Assembly: GCA_015062085.1 (NCBI GenBank)
Contig: SUVI01000045.1
Location: forward strand, 1 to 23,311
Reading direction: 5' to 3'
From: Planctomycetaceae bacterium
GTDB taxonomy: Bacteria > Planctomycetota > Planctomycetia > Pirellulales > Thermoguttaceae
DNA length: 23,311 bases
Part shown: one piece after another, positions 1-8,151 of the stretch
Layout of the letters: every line of letters starts with the position of its first letter
How positions within the stretch are numbered: position 1 is the first letter of the stretch
Program-made: the position numbers and the translations under genes
Notes under the pieces: model-generated
What the model was told of the DNA's origin: nothing
The model's input: the letters and a program-made list of their open reading frames with translations, nothing else
The model's database searches: none

Positions 1-345
1 AGCATTGGAAATGAAGCGTTCTGGGGCTGCTCCAGCCTCACGTCGGTGACGATCCCCGACAGCGTGACGAGCATTGGAAATGAAGCGTTCTGGGGCTGCT
101 CCAGCCTCACGTCAGTGACGATCCCCGACAGCGTGACGAGCATTGGAGATCGCGCATTCTACGAGTGCTCCAGCCTCACGTCGGTGACGATCCCCGACAG
201 CGTGACGAGCATTGGAAATGAAGCGTTTTCCGACTGCGAGAGCCTCACGTCTGTGACGATCCCCGACAGCGTGACGAGCATTGGAAATGAAGCGTTCAAA
301 GGCTGCTCCAGGCTCACTATTTACAGCACTGAAGGTTCCGCATCC
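1..345 (+). repeat. 69-bp tandem coding repeat, five units
   Basis: Units beginning AGCATTGGA start at 1, 70, 139, 208 and 277, an exact 69-bp period (23 codons). The units differ at only a few bases, so the similarity is at the nucleotide level as well as the protein level, which indicates recent duplication or gene conversion. Confidence 0.92.
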
Positions 346-750
346 CAAACGTATGCGAAAAGCAACGAAATTCCCTTTTCCACGGGTCCGTTACCGTATT
401 GCGACGCGGCAGGTGTCTATTATTCCCACGACGGCAAAACGCTCCTTGGCGCTCCCCGATCGCTTTCTGGCGAGTATACGATCCCCGACGGCGTGACGAG
501 CATTGGATATCGCGCGTTCTGCGGCTGCGGCAGCCTCACGTCCGTGACGATCCCCGACGGCGTGACGAGCATTGGAGATTCCGCGTTCGAATGCTGCAAC
601 AGCCTCACGTCGGTGACGATCCCCAACAGCGTGACGAGCATTGGAAATGAAGCGTTCAAAGACTGCTGGAGCCTCACGATCTACGGTGAAGTCGGGTCGG
701 AGGCAGAGAGGTATGCGAAGAAGGAGGGAATCGATTTTGAGGCAGAGTAG
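1..750 (+). CDS. BspA-type leucine-rich-repeat protein, 3' end (5' truncated by window)
   Basis: The frame is open from base 1 with no start in view, so this is the C-terminal part (about 249 residues) of a longer gene that stops with TAG at 748. It consists of 23-residue LRR_5/BspA repeats of the pattern SVTIPDSVTSIGNEAF...CSSLT. Two repeat blocks each end in a capping segment (LTIYSTEGSASQTYAK and LTIYGEVGSEAERYAKKEG). They are joined by a YYSHDGKTLLGAP...SGEYTIPDG linker that is common in this family. Such proteins are usually secreted or surface-exposed in gut and oral bacteria and are thought to mediate adhesion or protein contacts. No anchor or sorting signal follows the last cap. The signal peptide, if any, lies outside the window. 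Family assignment is firm; the role is inferred. Confidence 0.9.
   Translation, partial: SIGNEAFWGCSSLTSVTIPDSVTSIGNEAFWGCSSLTSVTIPDSVTSIGDRAFYECSSLTSVTIPDSVTSIGNEAFSDCESLTSVTIPDSVTSIGNEAFKGCSRLTIYSTEGSASQTYAKSNEIPFSTGPLPYCDAAGVYYSHDGKTLLGAPRSLSGEYTIPDGVTSIGYRAFCGCGSLTSVTIPDGVTSIGDSAFECCNSLTSVTIPNSVTSIGNEAFKDCWSLTIYGEVGSEAERYAKKEGIDFEAE
499..690 (+). repeat. 69-bp tandem coding repeat, second block of three units
   Basis: The same 69-bp unit recurs with starts at 499, 568 and 637, separated from the first block by the cap and linker segment at about 346-498. The last unit runs into the C-terminal cap. Confidence 0.9.
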
Positions 751-778
751 CGGTCTGGGGTAACGTTTTTTTCATGCG

Positions 779-840
779 GAGGCGCGGAGGACGTGGAAAG
801 GGGGAGAGTCGGTCTTCTCTTTCGGCGTCCTTTTCGCCTC
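779..840 (+). terminator. Extended hairpin downstream of the LRR gene
   Basis: Nested inverted repeats: GAGGCG (779-784) with CGCCTC (835-840), AGGACG (788-793) with CGTCCT (826-831), and an inner GAAAG/CTTTC stem. T-rich stretches follow (TTTT at 831 and a longer T run near 847). It sits 28 nt after the LRR stop, so it is a likely transcription terminator. The rest of 751-1018 is AT-rich leader for the next gene. Confidence 0.55.
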
Positions 841-917
841 AAGCCGTCTTTTTTCAAATATTTTGACAATTTTCTGCTTTTTTATGGAATTTTCTCAAAA
901 AAATTAAAGTTTTGGTC

Positions 918-946
918 TAGCAAAGCAATTTAAAATCCGCTATACT
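918..946 (+). promoter_or_regulatory. Possible promoter of the exported protein at 1019
   Basis: A good -10 hexamer TATACT lies at 941-946, about 73 nt before the chosen start. The -35 region at 17-bp spacing (TAGCAA, 918-923) is poor, so only the -10 is convincing. Confidence 0.35.
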
Positions 947-1018
947 TCCCACAAATTAGAAAAAATGGGTAACGGATCCGGTTCCGGGTCGCGTTTTTTA
1001 TTCAGGGAGAGATTTTCC

Positions 1019-2110
1019 ATGACTTTCAATTTGAAAAAATTTGGTTTGGCACTGGCTGCCTGTCTGTTTTTCCACACTGCGGTCTCAGTATCCGCAGAAG
1101 ACCTGACCCCTTGGCTCGTGACAGAAAAAGACGGTCCCTGGTTCGTTTCAGTATGCACGTTTGCAAACCCCGATCCGAAGATCGCAGCAGATCAAGCCGT
1201 CGCACTGGTAAAGGAGCTTCGCCAGGATTTCCGTCTTCAGGCGTACATCTACGTCAAAGAATCGGGTGAAGGTAACACGACGGAAGGCCGTCCGTACTAT
1301 GTCGTCGACCCGGAAAATCCGGAAGCAGCCCCGCGCATTTCTACGACGTACACGTACATGACACCGTCCATGACACACGAATTCGCCGTCTTGGTCGGAA
1401 ACTTCACGTCCGTAGAAGATCCTCGTGCCCAGCGTGCACTGCAGACCATTCGTCCTCTGTGCCCCAAGTGCATGTCCGGAAACGATTCTGTTCATCCGAT
1501 GATCAGTCAGGACAAAAATGCTCCGCTTTCCCGTGCGTTCATCACCTCCAATCCGCTCCTTTCCCGTGAGCATTTCGTTTCCGCAGGCCTTGACCCGGTC
1601 GTGTTGGCCGCGAACCAGGACATCAAACGCTACTCCCTGCTCGACTGCCCCGGCAAGTACACCGTCCAAGTCGCAGTCCTGAAGGGCGTCACGACTCTGA
1701 ATCAGCAGCGTATCGCCGAGATCAAGGCTAACGATGCGCGCGGACTGTCCATCAAAGGCCAGACCCTGAGCGAAGCCGATGAAAAAGCCGTCAAACTCTG
1801 CGACGCGCTCCGCGCCAAAGGGATCGAAGCCTACGTTTTCCGCGACCGATACGCCAGTATCGTCACCGTTGGAAGTTTCGACTTCGTCGGCGAAGAAGTC
1901 AACGGCCAGTTCCAGTTCCGCCCGGAGATCCTGAGCGTCATCCAGCAGTTCAGTCCCTCCATCGACCCCAATCAGTCCGGCGTGGCGAGCATCAAACGCA
2001 AGACTCTCCGCGACATTCCGGGACGCCCGGCCAAAAAAGAGGTTGAAGGGATCATGTTTGACCTTTCTCCGCGCGTCGTCCAGGTCCCGCGCCGTCCAGT
2101 CCTGAATTAA
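1019..2110 (+). CDS. Exported protein of unknown function with two SPOR-like alpha/beta segments
   Basis: I place the start at the ATG at 1019, not the in-frame ATG at 965. The 1019 ATG has an AGGGAGA ribosome site about 9 nt upstream and begins a clean signal peptide (MTFNLKKFG, a hydrophobic core, cleavage near SVSA|EDL). The mature protein is about 337 residues and likely periplasmic. Two segments look alike in style: WFVSVCTFANP...AADQAVALVKELR...LQAYIYV early on, and YTVQVAVL...EADEKAVKLCDALRAKGIEAYVF...SIVTVGSF later. Strand-helix-strand segments of this kind resemble SPOR (peptidoglycan-binding) domains, but this is only a resemblance by eye. It converges on purN and has no clear operon partner. 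The stop codon lies in a 17-bp tandem repeat. Confidence 0.75.
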   Translation: MTFNLKKFGLALAACLFFHTAVSVSAEDLTPWLVTEKDGPWFVSVCTFANPDPKIAADQAVALVKELRQDFRLQAYIYVKESGEGNTTEGRPYYVVDPENPEAAPRISTTYTYMTPSMTHEFAVLVGNFTSVEDPRAQRALQTIRPLCPKCMSGNDSVHPMISQDKNAPLSRAFITSNPLLSREHFVSAGLDPVVLAANQDIKRYSLLDCPGKYTVQVAVLKGVTTLNQQRIAEIKANDARGLSIKGQTLSEADEKAVKLCDALRAKGIEAYVFRDRYASIVTVGSFDFVGEEVNGQFQFRPEILSVIQQFSPSIDPNQSGVASIKRKTLRDIPGRPAKKEVEGIMFDLSPRVVQVPRRPVLN

Positions 2111-2151
2111 GCCCGAGCCTGAATTAAGCCCGAGCCTGAATTAGGTCCGAG
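2101..2151 (+). repeat. 17-bp tandem repeat spanning a stop codon
   Basis: CCTGAATTAAGCCCGAG occurs at 2101-2117 and 2118-2134, with a variant at 2135-2151 and the first bases of a fourth copy. The TAA stop of the upstream gene (2108-2110) is inside copy one. Confidence 0.9.
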
Positions 2152-2180
2152 CCTGAACGAAACCGAAGATCAACCAAAAG

Positions 2181-2226
2181 AAAGGCCGTGAAGAAACTCC
2201 ATTCCGAGTCTCCTTCACGGCTTTTT
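2181..2226. terminator. Bidirectional terminator between convergent genes
   Basis: AAAGGCCGTGAAG (2181-2193) pairs with CTTCACGGC plus T residues (2213-2225), with an inner ACTC/GAGT stem at 2196-2209. A T run follows on the plus strand and an A run precedes it, so the hairpin can work for both the exported-protein gene (+) and purN (-). Confidence 0.8.
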
Positions 2227-2270
2227 CCGTCGGCGTTTCGTTTCGTTCCGATCCGTCTCGCTGAAAGAAT

Positions 2271-2909
2271 TCAGTCTTCTGCGATCCATCGGATGCGCGC
2301 CCGCTGTCCTTCGACCACAAGACGCTCATCCGCCATCAGCTGAATGGTTTCAGGAAGGATCACGTGCTCACACTCTTTCATAACCCGCTTCTGGAGAGTT
2401 TCCGGAGTATCATCGTCCAGAACAGGGATCGCTTTCTGGATCACGATCGGCCCGGTGTCCGTTCCGTCATCGATCAAGTGCGTCGTCGCCCCCGCGATCT
2501 TGACTCCCCGAGCCAGCGCATTCTCATGAACGCGGATCCCGTAGTTCCCCTTTCCGCAAAATGCAGGGATGAGCGAGGGATGAATGTTCACGACACGATA
2601 CTGAAATTCCCGCACGATACGCGGATCAAGGACGATCATGTAGCCGGCCAGCGCGATCAGATCGATCTCCATCTCACGGAGTTTTTCCAGCATGGCGTCA
2701 GTAAATGCTTCCCGTGAATCGAACTCTTTTGGAACAAAACAAAACGCAGGGATCCCAGCCAGAGCCGCACGTTCCAATGCGTAAGCTTTTCGCGAGCTGC
2801 TGAAAACTGCCGCTATTTCCACGTTCGTTAAGGTGCCGGAAGCGACCGAATCGATGATAGCCTGAAGATTCGTACCGTCTCCAGACACAAAAACAGCAAG
2901 TTTTTTCAT
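2271..2909 (-). CDS. purN: Phosphoribosylglycinamide formyltransferase
   Basis: PurN transfers a formyl group from 10-formyl-tetrahydrofolate to GAR, the third step of de novo purine synthesis, in the cytoplasm. The 212-aa length is typical. The N-terminus carries the glycine-rich VSGDGTNLQAI loop for the phosphate. The catalytic triad expected from E. coli (N106, H108, D144) is present as N108 and H110 in VVNIHPSLIP and D151 in HLIDDGTDTGP. The start codon is preceded by AGGAAAG. The gene stands alone, divergent from nadE and convergent with the exported-protein gene; no other pur gene is in view. The stretch FCGKGNYGIRVHENAL replaces the more usual YxGxxAhexAi pattern with a small variation, which is seen in some PurN homologues. 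Confidence 0.96.
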   Translation of the reverse strand: MKKLAVFVSGDGTNLQAIIDSVASGTLTNVEIAAVFSSSRKAYALERAALAGIPAFCFVPKEFDSREAFTDAMLEKLREMEIDLIALAGYMIVLDPRIVREFQYRVVNIHPSLIPAFCGKGNYGIRVHENALARGVKIAGATTHLIDDGTDTGPIVIQKAIPVLDDDTPETLQKRVMKECEHVILPETIQLMADERLVVEGQRARIRWIAED

Positions 2910-2981
2910 GATTCTTTTCTTTCCTGTTTTGCATGGATCCCTTTTATTTCCATCTATCTTCTTTTCATATTATTCTGAAAT

Positions 2982-2995
2982 CGGAAAATTTTCCG
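2982..2995. promoter_or_regulatory. 14-bp perfect palindrome in the purN/nadE divergent region
   Basis: CGGAAAATTTTCCG is a perfect inverted repeat with no spacer. It lies 43 bp upstream of the nadE -35 and overlaps the region where a purN promoter should be (a weak TTGCCG-like -35 at 2994-2999 on the minus strand, with AT-rich sequence near 2970 for the -10). It is a candidate operator; function is inferred. Confidence 0.4.
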
Positions 2996-3037
2996 GCAAG
3001 GTTAAAAAAATATACATAAAGATTTGAAAAAAAACCT

Positions 3038-3066
3038 TTGACATGATGCTGCAAATGTGGTATACT
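3038..3066 (+). promoter_or_regulatory. nadE promoter, near-consensus sigma-70 type
   Basis: TTGACA (3038-3043), a 17-bp spacer and TATACT (3061-3066), with TGTGG directly before the -10. Transcription should start near 3073. That makes the in-frame ATG at 3075 almost leaderless and supports the ATG at 3108 as the true start. Confidence 0.85.
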
Positions 3067-3107
3067 AAAAATAGATGAAACAGAAGTCCCCAACGAAAGG
3101 AAATTCA

Positions 3108-3911
3108 ATGCTTCGGAACTGGGCAGAAGAACTGGAAGCGCGGGTCGCGTGGATCCGCAAGATCATTGGAAAAACAGAAACGGCACCCGGAATGGGGATC
3201 GTTTATGGAAACAGCGGCGGAAAAGACTGCACGCTGGCTGCGATACTCTGCCGAAAAGCCACCGACAACATTCTGGGAGTCATCATGCCGTGCCAGAGTT
3301 CCGTCAATTTCGGAACGGATCGAGAACACGCACTTCTCGCCGCAAAGCAGTTTGGGATCCCGACGTTCCAGGTCGATCTTTCAGACGTCAAGGCCCTCTT
3401 CCTTGAGGCACTTACCCCCGTTTTGGATCCGTCGACAGCCCCGGAACTCACGGGAACCGCGAGGGTGAATGAAACCGCTTTTTCACCGGAAAACGCGCAG
3501 AAAGCCATCATGAACATAAATCCGCGTTTGCGCATGACTACGCTTTACGCGCTGGCGCAGGCTCGCGGTGCTCTCGTCTGCGGGACGGGGAATCGTTCCG
3601 AAATGGCGATGGGATACTTCACCAAATGGGGAGACGGTGCGTTTGATTTTGATCCGATCGCAGACCTCACGGCCACGGAAGTCTTTGAATTTCTCCGATT
3701 CCTCGGTGCTCCGCGCGAAATTATTGAGAAAGCCCCGTCGGCCGGTCTCTTTGAAGGTCAGACCGATGAAGATGAGATGGGGATCCGCTATGCCGAGATC
3801 GATGAGTTCCTTCTTTACGGAACAGGCGATCCAGAAAAAACTGCAAAAGTTCAGCGCGTCATGAACGCCACGGCCCACAAACGCCAGATGCCTCCAAAAT
3901 ACGGAAGCTGA
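3108..3911 (+). CDS. nadE: NAD+ synthetase, ammonia-type
   Basis: NadE adenylates and amidates nicotinic acid adenine dinucleotide to NAD+, the last step of NAD synthesis. The start at 3108 is chosen because GAAAGGAA lies just upstream and the predicted transcript begins near 3073; this gives 267 aa, typical for the single-domain, ammonia-using form (no N-terminal nitrilase domain). The PP-loop is NSGGKDC, where many family members have SGGxDS, so the last Ser is Cys. Further family blocks are present: GVIMPCQS, CGTGNRSEMAMGYFTKWGDG, PIADLTATEVFEFL and PSAGLFEGQTDEDEMGIRYAEID. It is monocistronic, followed by a terminator hairpin. Confidence 0.93.
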   Translation: MLRNWAEELEARVAWIRKIIGKTETAPGMGIVYGNSGGKDCTLAAILCRKATDNILGVIMPCQSSVNFGTDREHALLAAKQFGIPTFQVDLSDVKALFLEALTPVLDPSTAPELTGTARVNETAFSPENAQKAIMNINPRLRMTTLYALAQARGALVCGTGNRSEMAMGYFTKWGDGAFDFDPIADLTATEVFEFLRFLGAPREIIEKAPSAGLFEGQTDEDEMGIRYAEIDEFLLYGTGDPEKTAKVQRVMNATAHKRQMPPKYGS

Positions 3912-3975
3912 ACATTGAGATCACGGCAGTTACGGCACTTCGTAATTTCCGCACCGTAAAAAAACGGCCATTTTT

Positions 3976-4015
3976 GAAAGTCCGCACTCCAGTCATTCCG
4001 TGTGCGGCTTTCTTT
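3976..4015 (+). terminator. Terminator downstream of nadE
   Basis: GAAAG-T-CCGCAC (3976-3987) pairs with GTGCGG-CTTTC (4002-4012) with one bulged T and a 14-nt loop, followed by TTT. It lies between the nadE stop and the ribosome site of the next gene. Confidence 0.6.
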
Positions 4016-4038
4016 GCCAATCGCAGGAGATCCGGTCC

Positions 4039-7000
4039 ATGAAAAGTCCGATCCAGGAAAAACTTGACCAGTTTCGGCGTCTCTGGAGACGTCTGGTGCT
4101 GGAGTGCACCCTGGAAACGCTCTTCCTGACCTCTGGAGTTTTTTTTCTTGCGGCAGAACTGCTGGACTACATTCTTTGGAGTCAGCATTTTCTGGATCTC
4201 GTGCACCTTCGTCAGTTCATTTTTCTGATCTTCGTTCTGCTCATGCTCTGGGAACTCCGTTTTTTCAGACGCTCCCTTTCATGTATTCCTCACAGCCGAC
4301 AGGAACTCCTGCACTGCCTTAACACCATGAAACACCAGCTCCAGTACTCTAAATGCGTGTCCGACCTTACGAAAAAAACGACCATCACGCAAGACCAGCT
4401 CGAACTGAAAGACCAGCTCGAACTGAAAGACCAGCTCGAACTGAAAGACCAGCTCGAACTGAAAGACCAGCCCAGCCTGCATCCCCAGAGCCTCGCAGAA
4501 ACGCAAGCCGTCGAGGCACTTTCTTTACCGTCAAATCTGGAAAACGCACTGGATTTCCTCGAAAATCCTCAACCGGAAGCGAGTCGGGAACTGGCTGAGG
4601 CTGTCATCGCACAGGCAGAACGCGAAATGGAGCACTTTCACACACAGGTCTGGATCCGTCTCATTACGGCCTTCCGTTTTCGCTGGCCATTACGTTTGGC
4701 GGCCCTCCTGACCGCGCTTACCCTCGGCATCCTGAGCGGAAAGTGCGGCGAAAACGCTCCCGTTGCGCTCCAGCGTTTCCTCCCGCCGTGGGACTCCGCC
4801 TCGTGGCAGATCGACTTTTCTCCCCAATGGAAAACTCTCCCGAAGGAAGTCCTTTTTGGCGAGACCTTCGACGCAGAGCTTCTCGTTCAGCGCCCCGCTC
4901 CGTTTGTTCTGGTCCACCTGTGGGAAAACGCAGAGGCGTCAGAACCTTTTCGGACTCTGCGAGTTTCACCGTTCCTCGGACGTTTTCTTGTGCGGATCCC
5001 CAATGTCCGCCGACCGTTTCACATTTCCATCTCTCTTCCGGGAGAAAACATTCAAAAAGCGCCTCGGCACGCGATCCGCCTCGGTACGCGCCCGAATCTG
5101 ACTCACGCACTGCTCCGGATCCAGCCCCCAGCGATCCTGCGTCAGCCGCCGTCGGAAAGCGGGTGGGAAATTTCCGGACTAACAGGATCACGGATCGGTT
5201 TGATGATCGCAGCAGACCGACCATTGAAGGACGCAAAGATTCGATTCACGAATGGAACGTACATTCCGGGAGAGCCGGCTGAAAAAAATGCAGACCGACG
5301 GGTCTTCAAATTCCGTTTTGAACTGCTCCGCGAATGCAGCTACTTTTTGGAACTGACGGACGAAAACGGTATTCAGGCCCGTCTGGAGACGCACACGATC
5401 CGCGTTCTGGAAGACGAGCGCCCATCGGTCCGCTGGACTCATTCCATCCCCAGCCGTCTGGTCCTTCCCGGAGCCCGACTTCGTCTTTCGATGGAATCGC
5501 AGGATGATTTCGGCATTGCTTCTCTTGGTTTTCGATGGGTCGCTGAAAGCCCGGTACAGAAAAAAACGATACAGCCGGAAACTCATGCCCCAAATGACTC
5601 ACCCGCCCCGTCGCCAGCCGCCCAAATTTCAGAAGACGGTTTCATTGCGCCGCGCACACAGAACGGGACCTTGAAATGGACCGGTCTGACGATTTGGGAA
5701 GCAAACACAAATACTGCGCTAAACACAGATCCAGCCAAGCCTCTCCCTCACCGTCCGCTGCCGCTTTTTCATCAAACCGACTGTACGTGGGATCTTTCCG
5801 CGATCTCACTGACTCCCGGCATGCGCCTTCGTGCGGAACCGCTCGCAGCAGACGCCGACCTGCGCTGGGAAGCGGGGCAGGCTCTTCTGCTTCATATCGC
5901 AACTCCGGATGAAATGCAGCGTCAGACCTTCCGCCGATGGGTCAGCATCACGCAGGAACTCCGCCAGATCGGAAACCACTTGAAAGCGTGCCGGGAGATG
6001 CTCACCGATGAGCTGACTCCGGAGTCTGCCCCGGATGCCGCCGGAAAGCTGATGCAGACGATGGAGTTGACACAAAGACTCCTAGATCCAGCCCCAAAAG
6101 ACGGTCTCCCTCAGCAGCTTGACCTCTTGACGCAGGATCTTGAGGAAAACCCGGCCTTTCCATTTCACGAAAACCTCACGTCAAAAGACCAGCTCCCTGT
6201 TCTTCGGGAACTTTCCGCCATGCTGGCCCAACTCCAAGGAACTCCCATTTCTGCTCTAAATCAGGAAGTCGTCCAATTCACCAAAACACTGCGTCTCCAG
6301 AAAAATGTACTTACGGCCGACCTTTCACGCACGTTCGGCCGCAGGATCGCAGAGAAACTCGATGCCCTTCTGCAACTCCTCGAACCCCAAATGCGCGGCT
6401 GGAAACGTGAAGAATATTTCGACGTCATGCGCTTTGACTTCACTCAGCTCCAACAAGCGCACGCTCTCCTCTTTCAGGAACTCGCTCCGTGCCTTAAGTC
6501 GGCTGGAATACTGTCTCCCATGGAGATCCGAATGCGCGACGACGCGGCACTGCGCCGTGCTGAAACGAAACTCTGGAACCTGAATCGTGAACTCAAACGT
6601 TTCCTTTTCAGATTCGGAGAAATGCTTGAACCTGCGTCTGTTCCACAGGATCCATCCCCTGCCATTCCCCAAAACTCAAACGGTATGGAACGTCCCCATT
6701 TTGCGTCTCTCCCGCCGCTCGCGCATCGATTACTGGAAATACAGGAAATGGCTCTGCTGGACCTCCATGAAAATCGGTTCTGGGATCTCCAAAAACGTGC
6801 CTCCGCACTCCATTCCGCATTTCGTGAAGCCTCTTCCCAGTGGATCTCCTCTCCCTCTTCGGATCCAGTGCGGGATGGGCTGCAGATCTTCGCGCAGATG
6901 CGGGCTTCCCAGGAAAAGATCCTCCAGCTCCTTGAGTCCTGCCTGACTCCGGAACGCACACTAGAAGAAAACCAAACTCCACTCGTCCCTCTGACTCGCA

Positions 7001-8130
7001 ATTTGCGGATGACTTTCCGTGACTGTGCAGAACTCCAAACGGCCTTCAGCCGCCATTTTGCCAGTACGGGACCTAGATCCCCCAAACTTCCTCGTGCGCT
7101 TTCTCCGCACTGGGATCTGTTGTGCGAAAACCTCCTTCTTTCCATTGAGGAATTTCGTGCCATCTCACAAAACGAAACGCCGCCGCTGGAGAAACTCGAA
7201 GATCAATTCACCCTCCAGCTCCAGATCTTCGACCAGCTTGCGGAGTTGGCGCTCATTGCAGAAGGAATGCCGAGCGTGTCCGAAAATTGGTTGAGAAACA
7301 CAGATTTTGAAAATCGGTTGGAAACCAAAGCGAAAGATGCTCCCGATACTGTTTCTCAAACCGAAGAAGAGAGTCCAGCAGAGAACGAAAACGCATCTGG
7401 AGCTGCAGAAAAAACCTCTAATGAACTCACCGGCGAAAAGATGCTCCCGCAGATCGAACCGGCAGACATTCAGGTCCTCATCGCCATGCAGAAAGCCGTT
7501 TACACGCAAACGAAAGAACTTCTCGAAAATCAGGAACTTTCTGCTTCAGAAAAAGCGGCGGAAGTTGAATTTCAGACCGCTCAGGAACGGAAGATCGCGG
7601 CAAGCGCAGACCTCCTCGGATTCGGCGCAAAGCCCAACACGGTCTTCGATACGATCCTGGCGCAGATCTACCAGGTAGTCTTCCTCCTCGAAAAGCAGGA
7701 TCTCGGTCCCATGACGTTCTCGATCCAGGAAGAAATACTCTACGGGCTGCGTTCAACTCTGCAGAAAATGGAACTGCCGGACGAGAGTAAAACGGAAGTC
7801 GCACGCACAGAAAAAACGACGGAGGACCTTTCCCAAAGTACCGATCCCCAAAGTTCCTCCGACGAACCGCTCCCGGAATCTGAAGAAAGCTCTCCGGACG
7901 GCCAGGATCACGGCGAAGAAAAAAATGAAGAAAAAGATAGTGCCAAACACGATACCGCAAATACGGAGATCCAGGAAACGATGGACCGGGTCCTGAACGA
8001 GCTGCAAAATTCCTACTGGGGAGAACTTCCTCAGCGGCAAAAAGAAGAACTGAAGCTCATCCCCAAAGCGGAACCTATCCCAGGCTACCAGAAAATGCTC
8101 GAACACTACTATCGAAACCTTCGAGAGTAA
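4039..8130 (+). CDS. Very large DUF4175-like membrane protein, 1363 aa
   Basis: The ATG at 4039 is chosen over the upstream GTG at 4000 because AGGAGA lies 8 nt before it and the upstream stretch overlaps the nadE terminator. Two membrane helices lie near residues 22-42 and 58-75, and a third near 214-236. The layout (two helices, a loop, a third helix, then LQRFLPPWDSASWQ) resembles DUF4175-type proteins. Residues of about 260-480 look beta-rich and Ig-like (FVLVHLWENAE...RFLVRIPNV). The remainder is long, charged and helical, rich in E, Q and L, with an acidic stretch near 1245-1315. The C-terminus YWGELPQRQKEEL...PGYQKMLEHYYRNL matches a motif I know from long planctomycete membrane proteins, often near MoxR/DUF58 genes, none of which is visible here. 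Residues 119-144 are a KDQLEL repeat. Function unknown. Confidence 0.8.
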   Translation: MKSPIQEKLDQFRRLWRRLVLECTLETLFLTSGVFFLAAELLDYILWSQHFLDLVHLRQFIFLIFVLLMLWELRFFRRSLSCIPHSRQELLHCLNTMKHQLQYSKCVSDLTKKTTITQDQLELKDQLELKDQLELKDQLELKDQPSLHPQSLAETQAVEALSLPSNLENALDFLENPQPEASRELAEAVIAQAEREMEHFHTQVWIRLITAFRFRWPLRLAALLTALTLGILSGKCGENAPVALQRFLPPWDSASWQIDFSPQWKTLPKEVLFGETFDAELLVQRPAPFVLVHLWENAEASEPFRTLRVSPFLGRFLVRIPNVRRPFHISISLPGENIQKAPRHAIRLGTRPNLTHALLRIQPPAILRQPPSESGWEISGLTGSRIGLMIAADRPLKDAKIRFTNGTYIPGEPAEKNADRRVFKFRFELLRECSYFLELTDENGIQARLETHTIRVLEDERPSVRWTHSIPSRLVLPGARLRLSMESQDDFGIASLGFRWVAESPVQKKTIQPETHAPNDSPAPSPAAQISEDGFIAPRTQNGTLKWTGLTIWEANTNTALNTDPAKPLPHRPLPLFHQTDCTWDLSAISLTPGMRLRAEPLAADADLRWEAGQALLLHIATPDEMQRQTFRRWVSITQELRQIGNHLKACREMLTDELTPESAPDAAGKLMQTMELTQRLLDPAPKDGLPQQLDLLTQDLEENPAFPFHENLTSKDQLPVLRELSAMLAQLQGTPISALNQEVVQFTKTLRLQKNVLTADLSRTFGRRIAEKLDALLQLLEPQMRGWKREEYFDVMRFDFTQLQQAHALLFQELAPCLKSAGILSPMEIRMRDDAALRRAETKLWNLNRELKRFLFRFGEMLEPASVPQDPSPAIPQNSNGMERPHFASLPPLAHRLLEIQEMALLDLHENRFWDLQKRASALHSAFREASSQWISSPSSDPVRDGLQIFAQMRASQEKILQLLESCLTPERTLEENQTPLVPLTRNLRMTFRDCAELQTAFSRHFASTGPRSPKLPRALSPHWDLLCENLLLSIEEFRAISQNETPPLEKLEDQFTLQLQIFDQLAELALIAEGMPSVSENWLRNTDFENRLETKAKDAPDTVSQTEEESPAENENASGAAEKTSNELTGEKMLPQIEPADIQVLIAMQKAVYTQTKELLENQELSASEKAAEVEFQTAQERKIAASADLLGFGAKPNTVFDTILAQIYQVVFLLEKQDLGPMTFSIQEEILYGLRSTLQKMELPDESKTEVARTEKTTEDLSQSTDPQSSSDEPLPESEESSPDGQDHGEEKNEEKDSAKHDTANTEIQETMDRVLNELQNSYWGELPQRQKEELKLIPKAEPIPGYQKMLEHYYRNLRE
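4393..4470 (+). repeat. 18-bp in-frame tandem repeat (DQLELK x4)
   Basis: GACCAGCTCGAACTGAAA is repeated without change at 4393, 4411, 4429 and 4447, followed by a six-base partial copy. It adds four DQLELK hexapeptides to the cytoplasmic loop between the second and third membrane helices. The perfect identity at the DNA level implies recent slippage. Confidence 0.95.
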
Positions 8131-8151
8131 AACGCAATAGACACTTCACGA

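Noticed and set aside
965..1018. Earlier ATG (965) for the exported protein
   Set aside because: It would add a Gly/Ser/Arg-rich 18-residue stretch before the signal peptide and has no ribosome site, while 1019 has AGGGAGA.
1148..1669. Minus-strand open frame of 173 codons inside the exported-protein gene
   Set aside because: The plus-strand gene has a ribosome site, a signal peptide and a sensible protein; the minus-strand frame has none of these.
4718..5282. Overlapping open frames of 172-179 codons on both strands within the 1363-aa gene
   Set aside because: Arg/Ser/Gly-rich translations with no ribosome site; shadows of the long gene.
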